Shown here piece by piece: positions 39,501-50,729 of a stretch of DNA of 64,000 bases. This stretch comes from Mytilus edulis (Eukaryota > Mollusca > Bivalvia > Mytilida > Mytilidae). The DNA is taken from NCBI RefSeq assembly GCF_963676685.1, contig NC_092350.1:64287674-64351673 (forward strand). Direction: 5' to 3'. The notes beneath the pieces are model-generated. The model was not told the DNA's origin. It did no database searches and was given only the letters and a program-made list of their open reading frames with translations. The translations under genes and the position numbers were made by a program. Numbering within the stretch: the stretch's first letter is position 1; the number at the start of each line of letters is the position of its first letter.

Positions 39501-42500
39501 ATTGATAATAAAAAGAGTGTCGGAAAATAATTGCACTGAATGAAAGGTGTATTACCAAAGTTAATGCAGTTACCAGTTACTACAATCCTGCCTCATATTG
39601 ATACAAATTAATTAATTGCACAACTCACCAATTTCGTGAAGGAACATTCAATTTGTTCATAAATTGTTCATTGCTTAACATCAGACAATGAAATACTTTT
39701 GTATTAACCTTATTATATTCAAGAACGTTCAGGCTATTATATTGAATTTGAGCATTTAATATTCGCATTAGTTTTAAACTTCATCTTGTGCCTCGTCTCG
39801 CTTAAAGTGAAATACAAAAGTTCATTTCAATTCTGAATTAATCTGTTCGGTTAATACATACGATGACATTGCACTTTTTTATTCATGTGTCGATTGCTGT
39901 TGTTGTAAATGTGAAATTTAATGAATGATAAAGTCCTTTTGGTATCTTTCGCCCCTCTTTTAATCAGAATGTTCTACTTAAATAACTAGGTTGGCTTCAG
40001 CGTTATTTAAAAAAAATCATGAAACTTGACCTTTAGGAACGCTATCGCCCAGACGTGTTTAGTATTTACGTTCGCTTCGAAATAATATATTATTTTACAA
40101 AAATAGAAAAAAAATAAAAAATATCATTTTTATTAATTATAAATATATAATAAAAAAATAATTCATAATTTAAAAAGGCGACTTCCTATATTACAGAATT
40201 TACACTTTCAAAACACATGCGAGAAAATATAAAACGTCGTTACAAATGAATTGCAATCTATAATGTGTTAATCATAATGAATATGTTTCTGTTCCTGATA
40301 TTTTCTAAATTGATAGATATATTACGGAGTAGAACGTTGGTCCTTCCGTCTGCAATCTTGATGGAACCCTACCTTTTGGTGTTTGAATTGGACACAACTG
40401 TGAATCTTTATTATCGGGAATGATTCGAATGTTTGCAATGCATCTTGTTGTACTGTAACATTTCAAGTTGAAATCATCACCGAAGGTGAATTCAATTCTT
40501 TTGTGTTTTAGACTCCAAGGGAGACACCATTTTTCCCGCAAACTGTTTTTTAATACCTGAAGTAATTAAAACGAGGATACAAAAAATACTACGATTAACA
40601 TAGCTTTAAAAATCAATGCATATGAAAGCAATACGAAGTCTATAAAGGCATGAATTAAACTCAATTGAACATTGGTGGATAGTATTTGCATTGACATTCA
40701 TAACACATTACAGTATTTTGAGAAAGTTCCTTATAAACTTATGGGATACTTTTGAGAAAAAATCTAACATTTATTTATTGTGTCTATTTAGTTAACGCAT
40801 CAATGTAAATATAACGGAATTGGATGAGACTGTCATCAAAGTGAGAGGGTTAGCACTATAAAACGTTTAATCCACCATTTTCTACATTTGAAAATACCTG
40901 TACCAAGTCAGGAATATGACAGTTCTTGTCCATTCGTTTTTGATGCGTTTTGTTATTTGAAATTGCCATGTGATTATGGACTTTCCAAATTGATTTTCCT
41001 CTAAGTTCAGTATTTTTTGTGATTTTACTCTTTATTTGCAACTCTAGCAATCAGTCACTGGTGTTAAAGGTTTATGATCTTCTTTTACTAAAGATATTGG
41101 ATTCATTTTCAATAAAGATGTAACATAATCTCAGAATGTTGATGTGGTATCACTGAAAAAGTAATCTGTGTTCCTCAGCCGATATTTCTCTTAAAATTTT
41201 CTCTCTGGTATCATATCTTATAAGTTAAGTAAAACAAGATGGAAACTTGTTTATTGAAAACTATAAACAGATGAGACAGAAAACCAACACGTTATGAGTT
41301 CATTCCCAATTTGTCTTTGTGTTACAATTAAACAGTATTTAATTTGTGTAGACGAAGAGCGTTTCAAACTATTGTCAGTCTTTCTACCATAAATGACACA
41401 TCATATCAATTAAGTAAAAGTTAAAAAAAAATAATTCTGAATTGTATACAAATATCATACCAATACAGAGTTATTATTAATTTCTACTGTTACATGACAC
41501 AACTCTCTTCTCCAAACATACATGTACTGGTATGATTCAAAACATATTTGAGCAGAATCATTGACATAGAAAGCTATAGACCGACATGGTGGACACCATC
41601 CAAAATTGTTCCAATAGCTTGGGTACATGTATGAATATTCCACATCTCTATCGCCGACACAAACCTCACGTCCACAATAACCTATCACTACAATAGACAC
41701 ATGTTATTGTACATGGTTTCATTACTTAAATACAGTGGATTCATTAATATTCGTTGAAAGCCAAATATCGAGGCTTCATGGGTACAAGTGAACTTCAAAT
41801 TCAAATGTTTAATGTACATGTATCACTCATTTGTCACTATTTTTTCAAGTTTGAATACGAAGATTGGTTAAACCACGAAATCAAATATTAATCCACGAAA
41901 TTGAAACCAATGAAATTAAGTTAATCCATTGTATTTATTATTTAGTCAAATATTTCCATTAAAACAATAAGTTCTTGCTGCACACAAAGTATCTCTTAAT
42001 CAGTTCAGTTTTTATTGATGTTCGTGTTGCTCAGGCAATTGTTTTCTTTGCTGTGGTTTGTATGCAGATTTTTTAGTCTCTGGGTCGATTATATTTTTTT
42101 GCCATGGCATTTTTTAAGTTTGTCTAACAACCACGAATGTTTATGTCCTTTTGGTATCATTCATTTTTTTTTAGTTTGTTACCCATGACAATACCTTCAT
42201 TAAAAGACGGGGGAAATGTTTAAGTGTTATCTAGAATGAATTATAAATGACTGCTATGATTTGATCACGTTAGGTTTTATCATGTTTCTTTATTTTGCAA
42301 ATATATATATAGATACTAGATATAGTAGATTTAGTATGTTATGAACATTTGAGTAAGGAGCCTATAATTCAGTGGTTATCGTTTGTTTATGTGTTACTTT
42401 TTTTTCGTTCATTTTTTGTACATAAATAAGGCCGCCAGTTTGCTGGTTTGAATTGTTTTGTGGAAAGAAGAGAAGCGACACACAAAATGAGGTCTTCTCG

Positions 42501-45500
42501 TTTAATAGTATAGATATGAAAAAAAAATGTGAAGATACCTATATCTAAATATTTTCAAAAAAACTGAATTAAATATGCTTGAGTTTTTTTCTAGAATCGG
42601 GTCTCAAGATAAATGAACAGTTTACTTTAAATCATGACAATGTTCTTTTTTTATTTAAAAACAAAGTGCATCATATCAAAAACATTCAATATTAAAATGG
42701 TTCGTCTTCCATGGTCTCATCACAGCATAAGGACACATAAATACGAATAAAACTAGAAAAATAAATTTAAAACATATTAAAATAAGGTATCGAAATAAAT
42801 ACCTTATTTTAATAGGACACAACCTTTTTACCATACTTACGCCTCTCTTTTGGTATTCCGTAAATTGTAGGCGTTTGGTAGCACGAACTACAGGAACGAT
42901 ATATGATATTAGTCATCATGTTGTCAAATCTGGTACTGATGTAATTAATATCTTTTTTGGTTTTCATTACATACCTCAGAAATATGGTTGTGGTCGGAAA
43001 ATGACCTGCCCATGTAGGATTAGAATCACAATCTAGAGTCTGTGGAAAGAAATAAAGTATTTTGTATTGAACGACTGCTAGATTAACAAGACATATATCA
43101 TGATTAAAAAGATAAAAGTATTATTGATTTTATTTGATCATAACTGTTGAATATTGAATAGATTTGCATGACGTGTAGTGGGTATACATCATTCAGACAG
43201 TAACCAAACAAACAAAAATTGAACATGATTAACCTACAAAGCCAGTGGCGGATCCAGCCATTTTAAAAAGTGGGGTTCACAACCCAGAGTAAAGGGGGCG
43301 TTCCCAACCCAGAGTAAAGGGGGGTTCTAACTATATGCTCCCATTCAAATGCATTGATCGACTCAAAAAAGGGGGGTTCTAACCCCCGGACCCCCCTGGA
43401 TCCGCCACCAAAAGCTTCGTTATTATGTTGTATTTTAAACAAATTGAACAGTTTCTGTTATTAAGTGCTGTGAAGATCTTCCGTATTGACCGAATTATCG
43501 GCGAAGACCAGTGCTATTCCTTTATGTTTATATGTTTTATGTTGTCGTGCATTGTTTCATGAATGGATTATTCTAACCTTAATTTGTGTAAGCATTAAAA
43601 GTAATGTAATTCTAGGATTTTGTATGATTTGTTATATTTCTTATGTTTGATTTTTTCCCCAAACAAAGAAAAAGCTGTTGTATGTTTAAGATGTATGCCG
43701 TTTTCAAAACGAGAAGCGTGACTTAAACATTTAAAATAAACTATTCAACATGTTCAACTTATGTTGAAAACAAGGCTATTTCAAATTTTATGTGTATAAG
43801 TAACTTTTGTAGATAGTTTGTGTATTGTAGTCAATTCATGCCATTTAACAAATGTTTAAGTAGCTTTAACTTTTTACACATATCCGGTTAATTTTTTCAG
43901 AAAAAAAAACTCATCCTCCTGAAACCCTTATTCCTTTTGTCAGATCTTTTTAAGTAATCTTTTATGTTTTGGTTCCTCTCAAATTTGATATAATCTTAAT
44001 TGATTATGAAAAAATGATCTAAACATTAAAAAAAAAATTAAGATTGAGCTCATGCTTCTATTGAAATTTATTTTTAAGTTTTCAAATTCTTAAAAAGAAA
44101 AGTACATAAATGTATAAACTAGCTAGAAATATTTTTTTTAATTAATGCCCCTGACTGTTTACAATATTTAAATAAAAATCAATCTTTCTTAACAAAATGT
44201 ACAGGAATAGTTTTAAATCAACAAAATAAATGGATTAGATGTAACAACTTTGTAGAAAAATAACAATGTTTACCTCAATATTTTTATTTATTAAAGGTTC
44301 TCCTGGGTATATTTCTACTTTATACCCACAATCAAGCATGCTCTTTACGGAAACTGTTACTTCTGTTTTGCTACGCATGAAGGTACCATAATCCAGATTA
44401 ACTATATAATAGCAGCCGTCAATGCCGGAAACGTTACCACTTTCATTCCTAGTTAGTATCAGCTGAACGTCTTTATTTAAGCTGGTCGATAGGATATCAG
44501 TATTGCAGTTTTCACTGGTAAGATCAACAACTGTAATATATAAAGTATGTATTTTTATGTAACATAGCACTGTACACTATAAATATGACGCTTACAATTT
44601 AAACGTCAGTGTGACATGCGAAGGGTTTTATGTAGATACGGGTGAATCCTTAACGATTTTTATCATTTATTTACATGTTTATTCCATATGTTCAGATCCT
44701 AAACGTGTGATATCTATTGTTTTAATAACCTAAACATATAATATATATTGTTTGTATACCTTCAACATTAATGTCTATTGCGCGGATATCTTTAACGTGT
44801 AATTCTACTGCGTTTAGAACATTAACATGTAATATATATTGTGCGTTGACCCTACACCTGTAGTGTATATTGTGCGTAGACCTAAACGCGAACTGTATAT
44901 TGTGCTTATACCCTGAATGTGTAATATCTATTGCAGTAGGATTAGAAACGTGCAATGTATATTGCGCTTAGACCTTAACGTGAAATGTAGATTGTGCGTA
45001 TACCCAAAACGTGTAATGCCTAGGTTTAGGATTGTTATCCATGATTTGTCTAACTTATTAAAAAAATGATAGATTGCATATGGAGTCGGGATTTGCTTCT
45101 TTCAGTTTCACAAATGATGAAATTGGACACACATTTGAATCTCTTTTTTCAGGAATAATTATAATTTCAACATTGCATCTGGTTGTACCTATACAATTCC
45201 ATCCAGAATTGTCACCAAAGGTGAATTTAACTCTTTTGTGTTTTACACTTCAAGGGAGACACCATTTTGTCGGCAAACCGTCTTTTAATACCTAAAAGAA
45301 ATTTGTACGAGTTTTGCTTCCTTCAGAAATACAACGATGCACACACACACATACAAGGCAAAACCAATGTATAGAAAGTCGACATGAAGCCCATAATTGC
45401 TTATATCAACTCAATATGAACTTTGGTGGATAGTTTCATATTTGAATATCATACCACATCTACTTATTTTGATATTGTTCTTTATAACATTTTGAAATTC

Positions 45501-48500
45501 ATTTGAGAAAACAATGTTGTTTATTTGTCGCAATCCGTCACTGGCTAGTTGTTTTTGAATTTTATTTATCGCTGCTAATAATATTGCTTTGGTCTTCTAT
45601 CAAGGTGTTAGCTTATCTCGTTTTCGTGGATATCACCAGCGGTCAGTGCTCATTTGCCGACATGAAATATCATTGAAATTTTTTTTAACATAAAATTGTC
45701 CTTTCGATATCTTTCATTCCTAAGTTATCAAGTAAAACAAAATTTAAACAAGCTTGTTTATTGAAATGTCCAAATTGGTGAGACAGAAAAAGCGTCATGA
45801 GTTCACTTCGAGTTTCTCGTTGTGTTACTGGTAGATAACAGAACTGTATAACTATTGTTTATAGATGAGAGCTTTCATGTCCAGCTGTTTATTTATTTTT
45901 TTAACCCGTTATTGCATTTCCATTAATAGACATTACATATCGTATCAAAACGTATCAAATATAAGAGAACTACGAAACAACAGAGACACAACACCGAAAC
46001 GTAACACACACAGAAGCGAACTATAATGTAACAATGGCCATTTTCCTGACTTGGTACAGGGCATTATATGAAAAAATGGTGGGTTGAACTTGGTTTTGTT
46101 GCATGCCAAACCACCCGCTTTAATGGCAGTGTTTATCATAACATTAAAATGACAACATTACACGACAGGGTTACAATAAATAAACAGATCAATGGGAGAA
46201 AATATAGGACAGAGAAACAAACGAATAAAAGCCACCAAAAGATAACAGGTTAACACATATTTTTCTTCACCAGACGTGCGCTACGTCCACACAAAACTAT
46301 GCTCAGATGTAAAATCTTTTAAAATCTAATGCTCCAAACAACCGCCATCCAACTAAGATTTTTATTCACCTTGCATATTTCAGTGACAAGTGAAAACACT
46401 CAACGAGTGCAGAACGAACTCATTTTAAAGCAAATCATTATTGAAATAATGAGTTTATTCTGAAGTTATAATCTTTAGGACTGAAAAAAGTAAAATAAAA
46501 AAAAAACTTCATGAAAAATTTCAAACGGAAAGTCCCTTATCAAAATGAAATATCAAAAGCTAAACACATCAAAAAATGGAAAACAACTGTCATATTCCTT
46601 ACTTCTCTGTCCTATACTGTTAAATGGCAAGTTGCCTGATTTTTTTTTAATGAACCTTTACATTGGTCGTTGTTGACCTAGCTCTGTGGTTTGCGTGTAC
46701 AGTCTTACACTAACACAATGTAGTTTGTCGCTGTTATGTATATCCCATACACCGATAAAAATCATAATGACAAACAATATTCGATTGTAAAGTAAAAGTT
46801 GCAATAAATGTCTAAAATGTATAAAAAGGTCATACCAATACATAGTTGTTATCAATTTCCACTTTGACATAACATAAATCTGTTCTCCAAAAAAACTTAT
46901 ATGCTTCAAAACATATTTGAGCGGAATCCTTCATATCAAAAGAAATAGCCCGACAGAGTGGACACCTTCCAGAATTAAATATAGTTTGGGAACGTGTATG
47001 AATATTCTACATCTCTATCGCCGACACAAACGTCACGTCCACAATAGTCTGTTACTACATTAAACACATGTGGTTGTGAATGCCTTCATTAGTGAAATAG
47101 TCATTTATTCAAGTATTCTCATTAAAAACAATACTGTCTTACGACACACAATGCTACTATTGATCACCCCGGTCTTTGGTGAGGTTCGTGTTGCTCAGTC
47201 ATTTGTTTTCTTTGTTGTGTTTTGTATGCAGTTTTTTGTCTTTTGTCTTTTTGGCGATTTTTGTTTTTGTTATTGCATTGTCAGTTTGTTTTAGAACACT
47301 GAATTTGAATGTTCTGTTGGTATCATTCGTTTCTCATATACTCGGGACAAGACAAGAGCACTGTGTATATATATGTCCTCTAGATTGATTAAGAAATAAC
47401 TACAATTATGTAATCATGCGAGTTCATATCATCTTTGTCTGTTTGGTATATAAATACATATCTAAAATATGAAAACAATCATATCTACAGTGGAGATCAC
47501 TTCAAACCTCTCATCAAATCTGTCAGAACAGTTCTAACCAAGAACTGATTTGGCCACTTCTATCATGTCTACCTAGAACTGACCCGGACAGTTCTACCCT
47601 ACAACAGTTTTGAACAGTTCGACCAAGAACTGACCAAAGACAGTTTTGAACAGTTCGACCAAGAACTGACTAAAGCTATAATCGATTTAGTCGGTTCCAA
47701 CCATAAAACAGTTTTGAGAACTAGTTGTCTTAAATATAAGGCGGTGGGTATTTTGACAGCTCCGGCAAAATATCGATTTATATAGAGTTTTGCTATTTTC
47801 CCGGTCTAAGGAACCAGAGGCATCCTCTAGTAAATCCAAGCCGGCCCTGAAGAGCAAGCCACCCAGGAGAAGGCAACAAAAACAGCCGTGATGCCTGCTG
47901 AGCAAGTCCAACAAACTACCAACACACAAACAGAGGCAAGAGACAGCGTAGTTGGACATGTACTAACACCAACTAAGTTCAAAGGGGAACCAGTTAGGGT
48001 TGTAGTCAATAGGGATATTGTCACCAGTCCCTACAACCACAACAAGGCCTGCCACCGCCTTGTATTTTACACCTCCACCAATGACAGAGGCAAGCGCAGT
48101 TTGAAGACTTTGAAGATGGGTTTGACATCGACCACCCAGACCTACTGCTCACACCACCGCACACATCGCACGTCTACAATGAACAATCCAAAGAGGCAAT
48201 ACAATCAGCCATACAAGCAGCACGTCCTGATACTCCGTACCAGCAAGACCAACGCAGTCGGAGTAAAATGAAGGCAGAAAGACCGACAGACTCCAGTCTA
48301 TAGAATAGGTAGATACAGTCCGCGATATCCAGACAGGATAGTCGGACTCTAAACACCCATACATCATCATCCCGGTCTTGTTTTAGATTTTTAATCAACA
48401 CAACATGTTGAACCCGCCGCTATTTTTATGTATGTGTCTGTCCCAAGTCGGGAGCTACGTATGTAAGTGCTATACATGCTATATTCCAGTTCAACTATAT

Positions 48501-50480
48501 AATAGCAGCCGTCGATGTCGAAAAAGTAACCGTTTTTATTCCTAGCTAATGAAAGCTGTAGTTATTGCTTTCATTCCTAGCTGATACCAGTGGAACGAAT
48601 TTATTTGAGCTGGTCGACAAGATAGTAGAATTACAGTTCACACTGGTAAGATCAACAACTGTAATCAATAAAGTATGTATTCGTATGCAGCATAACACTC
48701 TACTTTATAAAAATAACCCGTAGTTATTTACTGTCAGTATAACGTGTAAAAGATTGTATTTAGATTATATACGGATCGCATCCTTAACGGGTTTTTTTTA
48801 TCATCAACGTATATATTTATGTCTATTGTATTCAGGTCCTAGACATGTTCTGTCTTTTGCCATGATTGTGCTAAGAACCTAATCATTTAATGATTTTGTT
48901 TTTATACCTTAAATATTTAATGTCTTTTTTGCGTATTTTCTAAACGTGTAATGTCTATTTCGTTTAGAACCTCAACATTATGTATATTATGTGTTTACCA
49001 TAAAGCTAGTACATGTTGTACATCTGTTGTGGAGAGATTCTAAACAATAATGTACGTATACTAATAACAAGTAATGTGCGTATACTCTAAACATGTAATG
49101 TATATTGTGTTTAGTATTTCAATAAATTATTCGTCAACATTGTACTTTTAAGGGCATACGATACAGTTTTGATTCCGTTTGATGAAAATTCCCATTTAGG
49201 CTAATTTGTGCCTGATTACATTGTAAGTCAAATATATCTTCATGTGCTACTTTTTGAGTTAAATGAGGTCGAAGTTTTGTATATTCCCTCAAAATTCGGA
49301 TTTGTGGCCGTATTTTTCCTTTCGAAAGACAGACATAACTTTTTTGTTTTAAAAGATAAACACAAATTGTTTTTTGTTAAATAATTTGTAATTTCTGTAT
49401 TTTATAAGTATCCTAAAAATTTATGCATTTTTTATTCAGAAATAACTCATATTTATCAAATGGTCATGAATTGAGAAGAAAACGTCATTTTTTGCTGTAT
49501 ATTAATCAAAATTTTAAAAAAATGCACTATTTACAGTTTTCTTAAATTTGGTTGACATAATCCCTTTGCAAAATGAAACAAAATGTCGTTTTAAAAAATA
49601 AGGGTCAGTTTGAATGATAAAAATCAGTCAAAAAATGCATCTTTTTCCGATATGTCACAGTTTGACGTCGCGAAAATAACATTTGACGTTAGCAACGTCT
49701 TTACCTACCCTGTAACTGTATTGTATGCCCTTAACAGGTAGTGCTTATAATATGATGAGAATAGGCTATCCAAGAAGCAGTTCTCTGTATACAATATTTT
49801 TGAACGATACATTACAAGTTTTGCCTTTAATACTATAGGTCTGAGTAAAAGATTGTTTCTAATACAATTGTTTTAACATTTCTCTTTAATTATTATATAA
49901 AATTGAGAATGGAAATGGGGAATGTGCCAAAGAGACAACAACCCGACCATAGAAAAAAACAACAGCAGAAGGTCACCAACAGGTCTTCAAAGTAAGCGAG
50001 AAATTCCCGCACCCGGAGGCGTCCTTCAACTGGCCCCTAAACAAATATATACTAGTTCAGTGATAATGAACGCCATACTAATTTCCAAATTGTACACAAG
50101 AAACTAAAATTAAACTAATACAAGACTAACAGAGGCTCCTGACTTGGGACAGGCGCAAAAATGCGGCGGGGTTAAACATGTTTGTGAGATCTCAATCCTC
50201 ACCCTATACCTCTAGCCAATGTAGAAAAGTAAACGCATAACCATACGCACATTAAAATTCAGTTCAAGAGAATTCCGAGTCTGATGTCAGAAGATGTAAC
50301 CAAAGAAAATAAACAAAATGACAATAATACATAAATAACAACAGACTACTAGCAGTTAACTGACATGTAAACTATTATTATGGCTATATTAGCTTGTTAA
50401 GATACAAACATACCTTGGACATGTTGTACAGTTATAGATGTCGTAAACAACACAAAGACTAACGCTACCGACACATGGAT
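36507..50480 (-). CDS. Type I membrane protein with cysteine-rich ectodomain and PPxY tail (5' start not found)
   Basis: Eight exons join in phase: 50480-50414 (signal-peptide-like), 44530-44274 (X), 43039-42975 (W1), 42887-42841 (W2), 41687-41461 (Y), 40556-40373 (Z), 38658-38479 (membrane) and 36850-36507 (tail). Together they give 456 residues plus stop. Phases are 1, 0, 2, 1, 0, 1, 1. The signal exon opens at phase 0 and lacks an ATG, so a further 5' exon is missing. The ectodomain has about 15 cysteines (for example GYCGREVC, WCPPC, DGCYY) and several N-glycosylation sites. I recognise no family. The membrane span is AIIYLIISSVLVMVCGCF, then a basic stop. The tail has an acidic SSDED stretch and PPSYEEV, a typical WW-domain ligand. 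A decayed second copy of exons X to Z lies between the signal exon and exon X. Joining the signal exon to X is inferred from phase only. Confidence 0.68.
37035..37529. mobile_element. TA-flanked MITE with iterated subterminal CTAAAGTRCGATGG motifs
   Basis: The ends GGACTCTAAAGTACGATGG and its complement GGACTCTAAAATGCGATGG are flanked by TA on both sides (37033-37034 and 37530-37531). Inside the left end, CTAAAGTACGATGGTCACG-like units repeat about five times over 37040-37130. Inverted units occur at 37448-37525. There is no coding frame, and the TA target fits a Tc1/mariner-type non-autonomous element. It lies in the last intron of the PPxY gene. Confidence 0.7.
38740..38820 (-). mobile_element. 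Short retroelement 3' fragment in a gene intron
   Basis: GGGGGCGAAAGATACCAGAG and ACTCATAGATCAAAAAGAAA match the shared 3' end. It lies 80 bases upstream of the membrane-span exon. Confidence 0.5.
38940..39090 (+). repeat. Mytilus-type repeat with GACGAAACGCGCGACTGGCG
   Basis: Contains CTGATGAGTCTTATATAGAC, GAAACGCGCGACTGGCGTAC and CCTGGTGCCTTTAATAACTA. I recognise this order as a very common mussel repeat. A fragment is at 34,435-34,515. Confidence 0.6.
42005..42180 (+). mobile_element. Diverged retroelement copy upstream of exon Y
   Basis: GTTCGTGTTGCTCAGGCAAT through GTCCTTTTGGTATCATTCAT resembles the retroelement 3' region. The matching insertion is at 47,155-47,345 upstream of Y', so it was present before the segmental duplication. 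Confidence 0.55.
42775..42814. repeat. Perfect 16-base hairpin near exon W2
   Basis: TATTAAAATAAGGTAT and its exact complement are separated by an 8-base loop, 26 bases past the W2 donor in the W2-Y intron. Confidence 0.7.
43248..43410. mobile_element. Palindromic element with GTGGCGGATCC ends
   Basis: Starts GTGGCGGATCCAGCC and ends GGATCCGCCACC, with runs of G in the interior (GGGGGGTTCTAACCCCCGGA). It is a small non-autonomous element type widespread in invertebrates, here in the X-W1 intron. Confidence 0.6.
44700..45045. repeat. ~30-base minisatellite upstream of exon X
   Basis: Imperfect repeats of a unit close to ACGTGTAATGTATATTGTGC followed by GTAGACCTAA run through this stretch. 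A related, more degraded array is at about 48830-49110, the matching place in the duplicated segment, so the array predates the duplication. Confidence 0.65.
45955..46320 (-). repeat. Diverged copy of the ~860-base repeat
   Basis: ACACACACAGAAGCGAACTA and TTGCATGCCAAACCACCCGC match parts of 657-1530. It sits in the Y'-Z' intron and is absent from the matching intron of the intact copy, so it arrived after the duplication or was lost from the other copy. Confidence 0.55.
47155..47345 (+). mobile_element. Diverged retroelement copy upstream of Y'
   Basis: TCTTTGGTGAGGTTCGTGTT through GTTGGTATCATTCGTTTCTC. It is the orthologue of the insertion at 42,005 within the duplicated segment. Confidence 0.55.
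47490..48400 (+). other. GC-richer inserted segment with broken coding-like frames
   Basis: This segment breaks off exon X' and differs in composition from its surroundings. It starts with short direct repeats rich in AGTTCT/AGAACT (about 47515-47670), including a 38-base unit twice. Coding-like stretches follow in different frames: one encoding FEQFDQELTK twice (47,600-47,790), a basic one with SKPPRRRQQKQP near 47,860, one from the ATG at 47,888, and an acidic one with DFEDGFDIDHPDLLLTPP ending at a TAG near 48,303. I do not recognise the protein. It is probably a mobile-element or processed-gene fragment broken by frameshifts. Confidence 0.45.
48830..49110. repeat. Degraded ~30-base minisatellite upstream of X'
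   Basis: Loose repeats of CTAAACGTGTAATGTCTATT-like units correspond to the array at 44700-45045 in the sister copy of the segmental duplication. Confidence 0.5.
49152..49730. mobile_element. TTAA-flanked 579-base MITE
   Basis: Inverted ends GGGCATACGATACAGTT and GGGCATACAATACAGTT are flanked by TTAA at 49148-49151 and 49731-49734. A TTAA target is typical of piggyBac, but piggyBac ends usually start CCC, so the class is open. No coding frame. Confidence 0.65.
49900..50240 (-). repeat. Interspersed repeat (GCCTGTCCCAAGTC family), copy 2
   Basis: Reverse complement of the 30,925 element: AATGTGCCAAAGAGACAACA through TGGGACAGGCGCAAAAATGC. It lies in the intron between the signal exon and X'. 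Confidence 0.65.
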
Positions 50481-50729
50481 CTACAATGCAAGAAATGAAT
50501 CAATAATTTGGTAGATATGATTCACTGTAAGAAAAACATATTTATATCATTGTTCAAATAGTTGTCTTTGAATATTCTGCTAACAACAATCACAAACACA
50601 TTATAGTTATCAAAATTGCAGATTAATGTTATCAAATTCAGCTGCATGGACTGCAATTGAAAGCTGTGTGAGATTCCAAATCGAAACCAAGTACATGTTA
50701 GTTGTTCTACTTCTGCGTTCACTTGATCA

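Larger units (their letters stand above)
45111..48658 (-). pseudogene. Decayed tandem copy of the X-Y-Z ectodomain exons
   Basis: X' (48658 to about 48483), Y' (47054-46836) and Z' (45291 to about 45111) match the intact exons X, Y and Z of the membrane protein gene, with the same acceptor positions. X' has an internal duplicated stretch with a stop and loses its 3' part. Y' has a 2-base deletion near 47,000 that shifts frame, plus a 6-base in-frame loss. Z' has TGG to TGA at 45252-45250 and no clear donor. W1 and W2 counterparts were not found; a foreign GC-richer segment lies where they should be. Intron sequence also matches, so this is a segmental duplication, not retroposition. It may be skipped in splicing or may be the relic of a separate gene. 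Confidence 0.75.

Noticed and set aside
47888-48271. A 127-codon frame that could be called a gene.
   Set aside because: Coding-like character jumps to another frame near 48,090, and the upstream protein-like stretch is in a third frame. Better read as a broken fragment.
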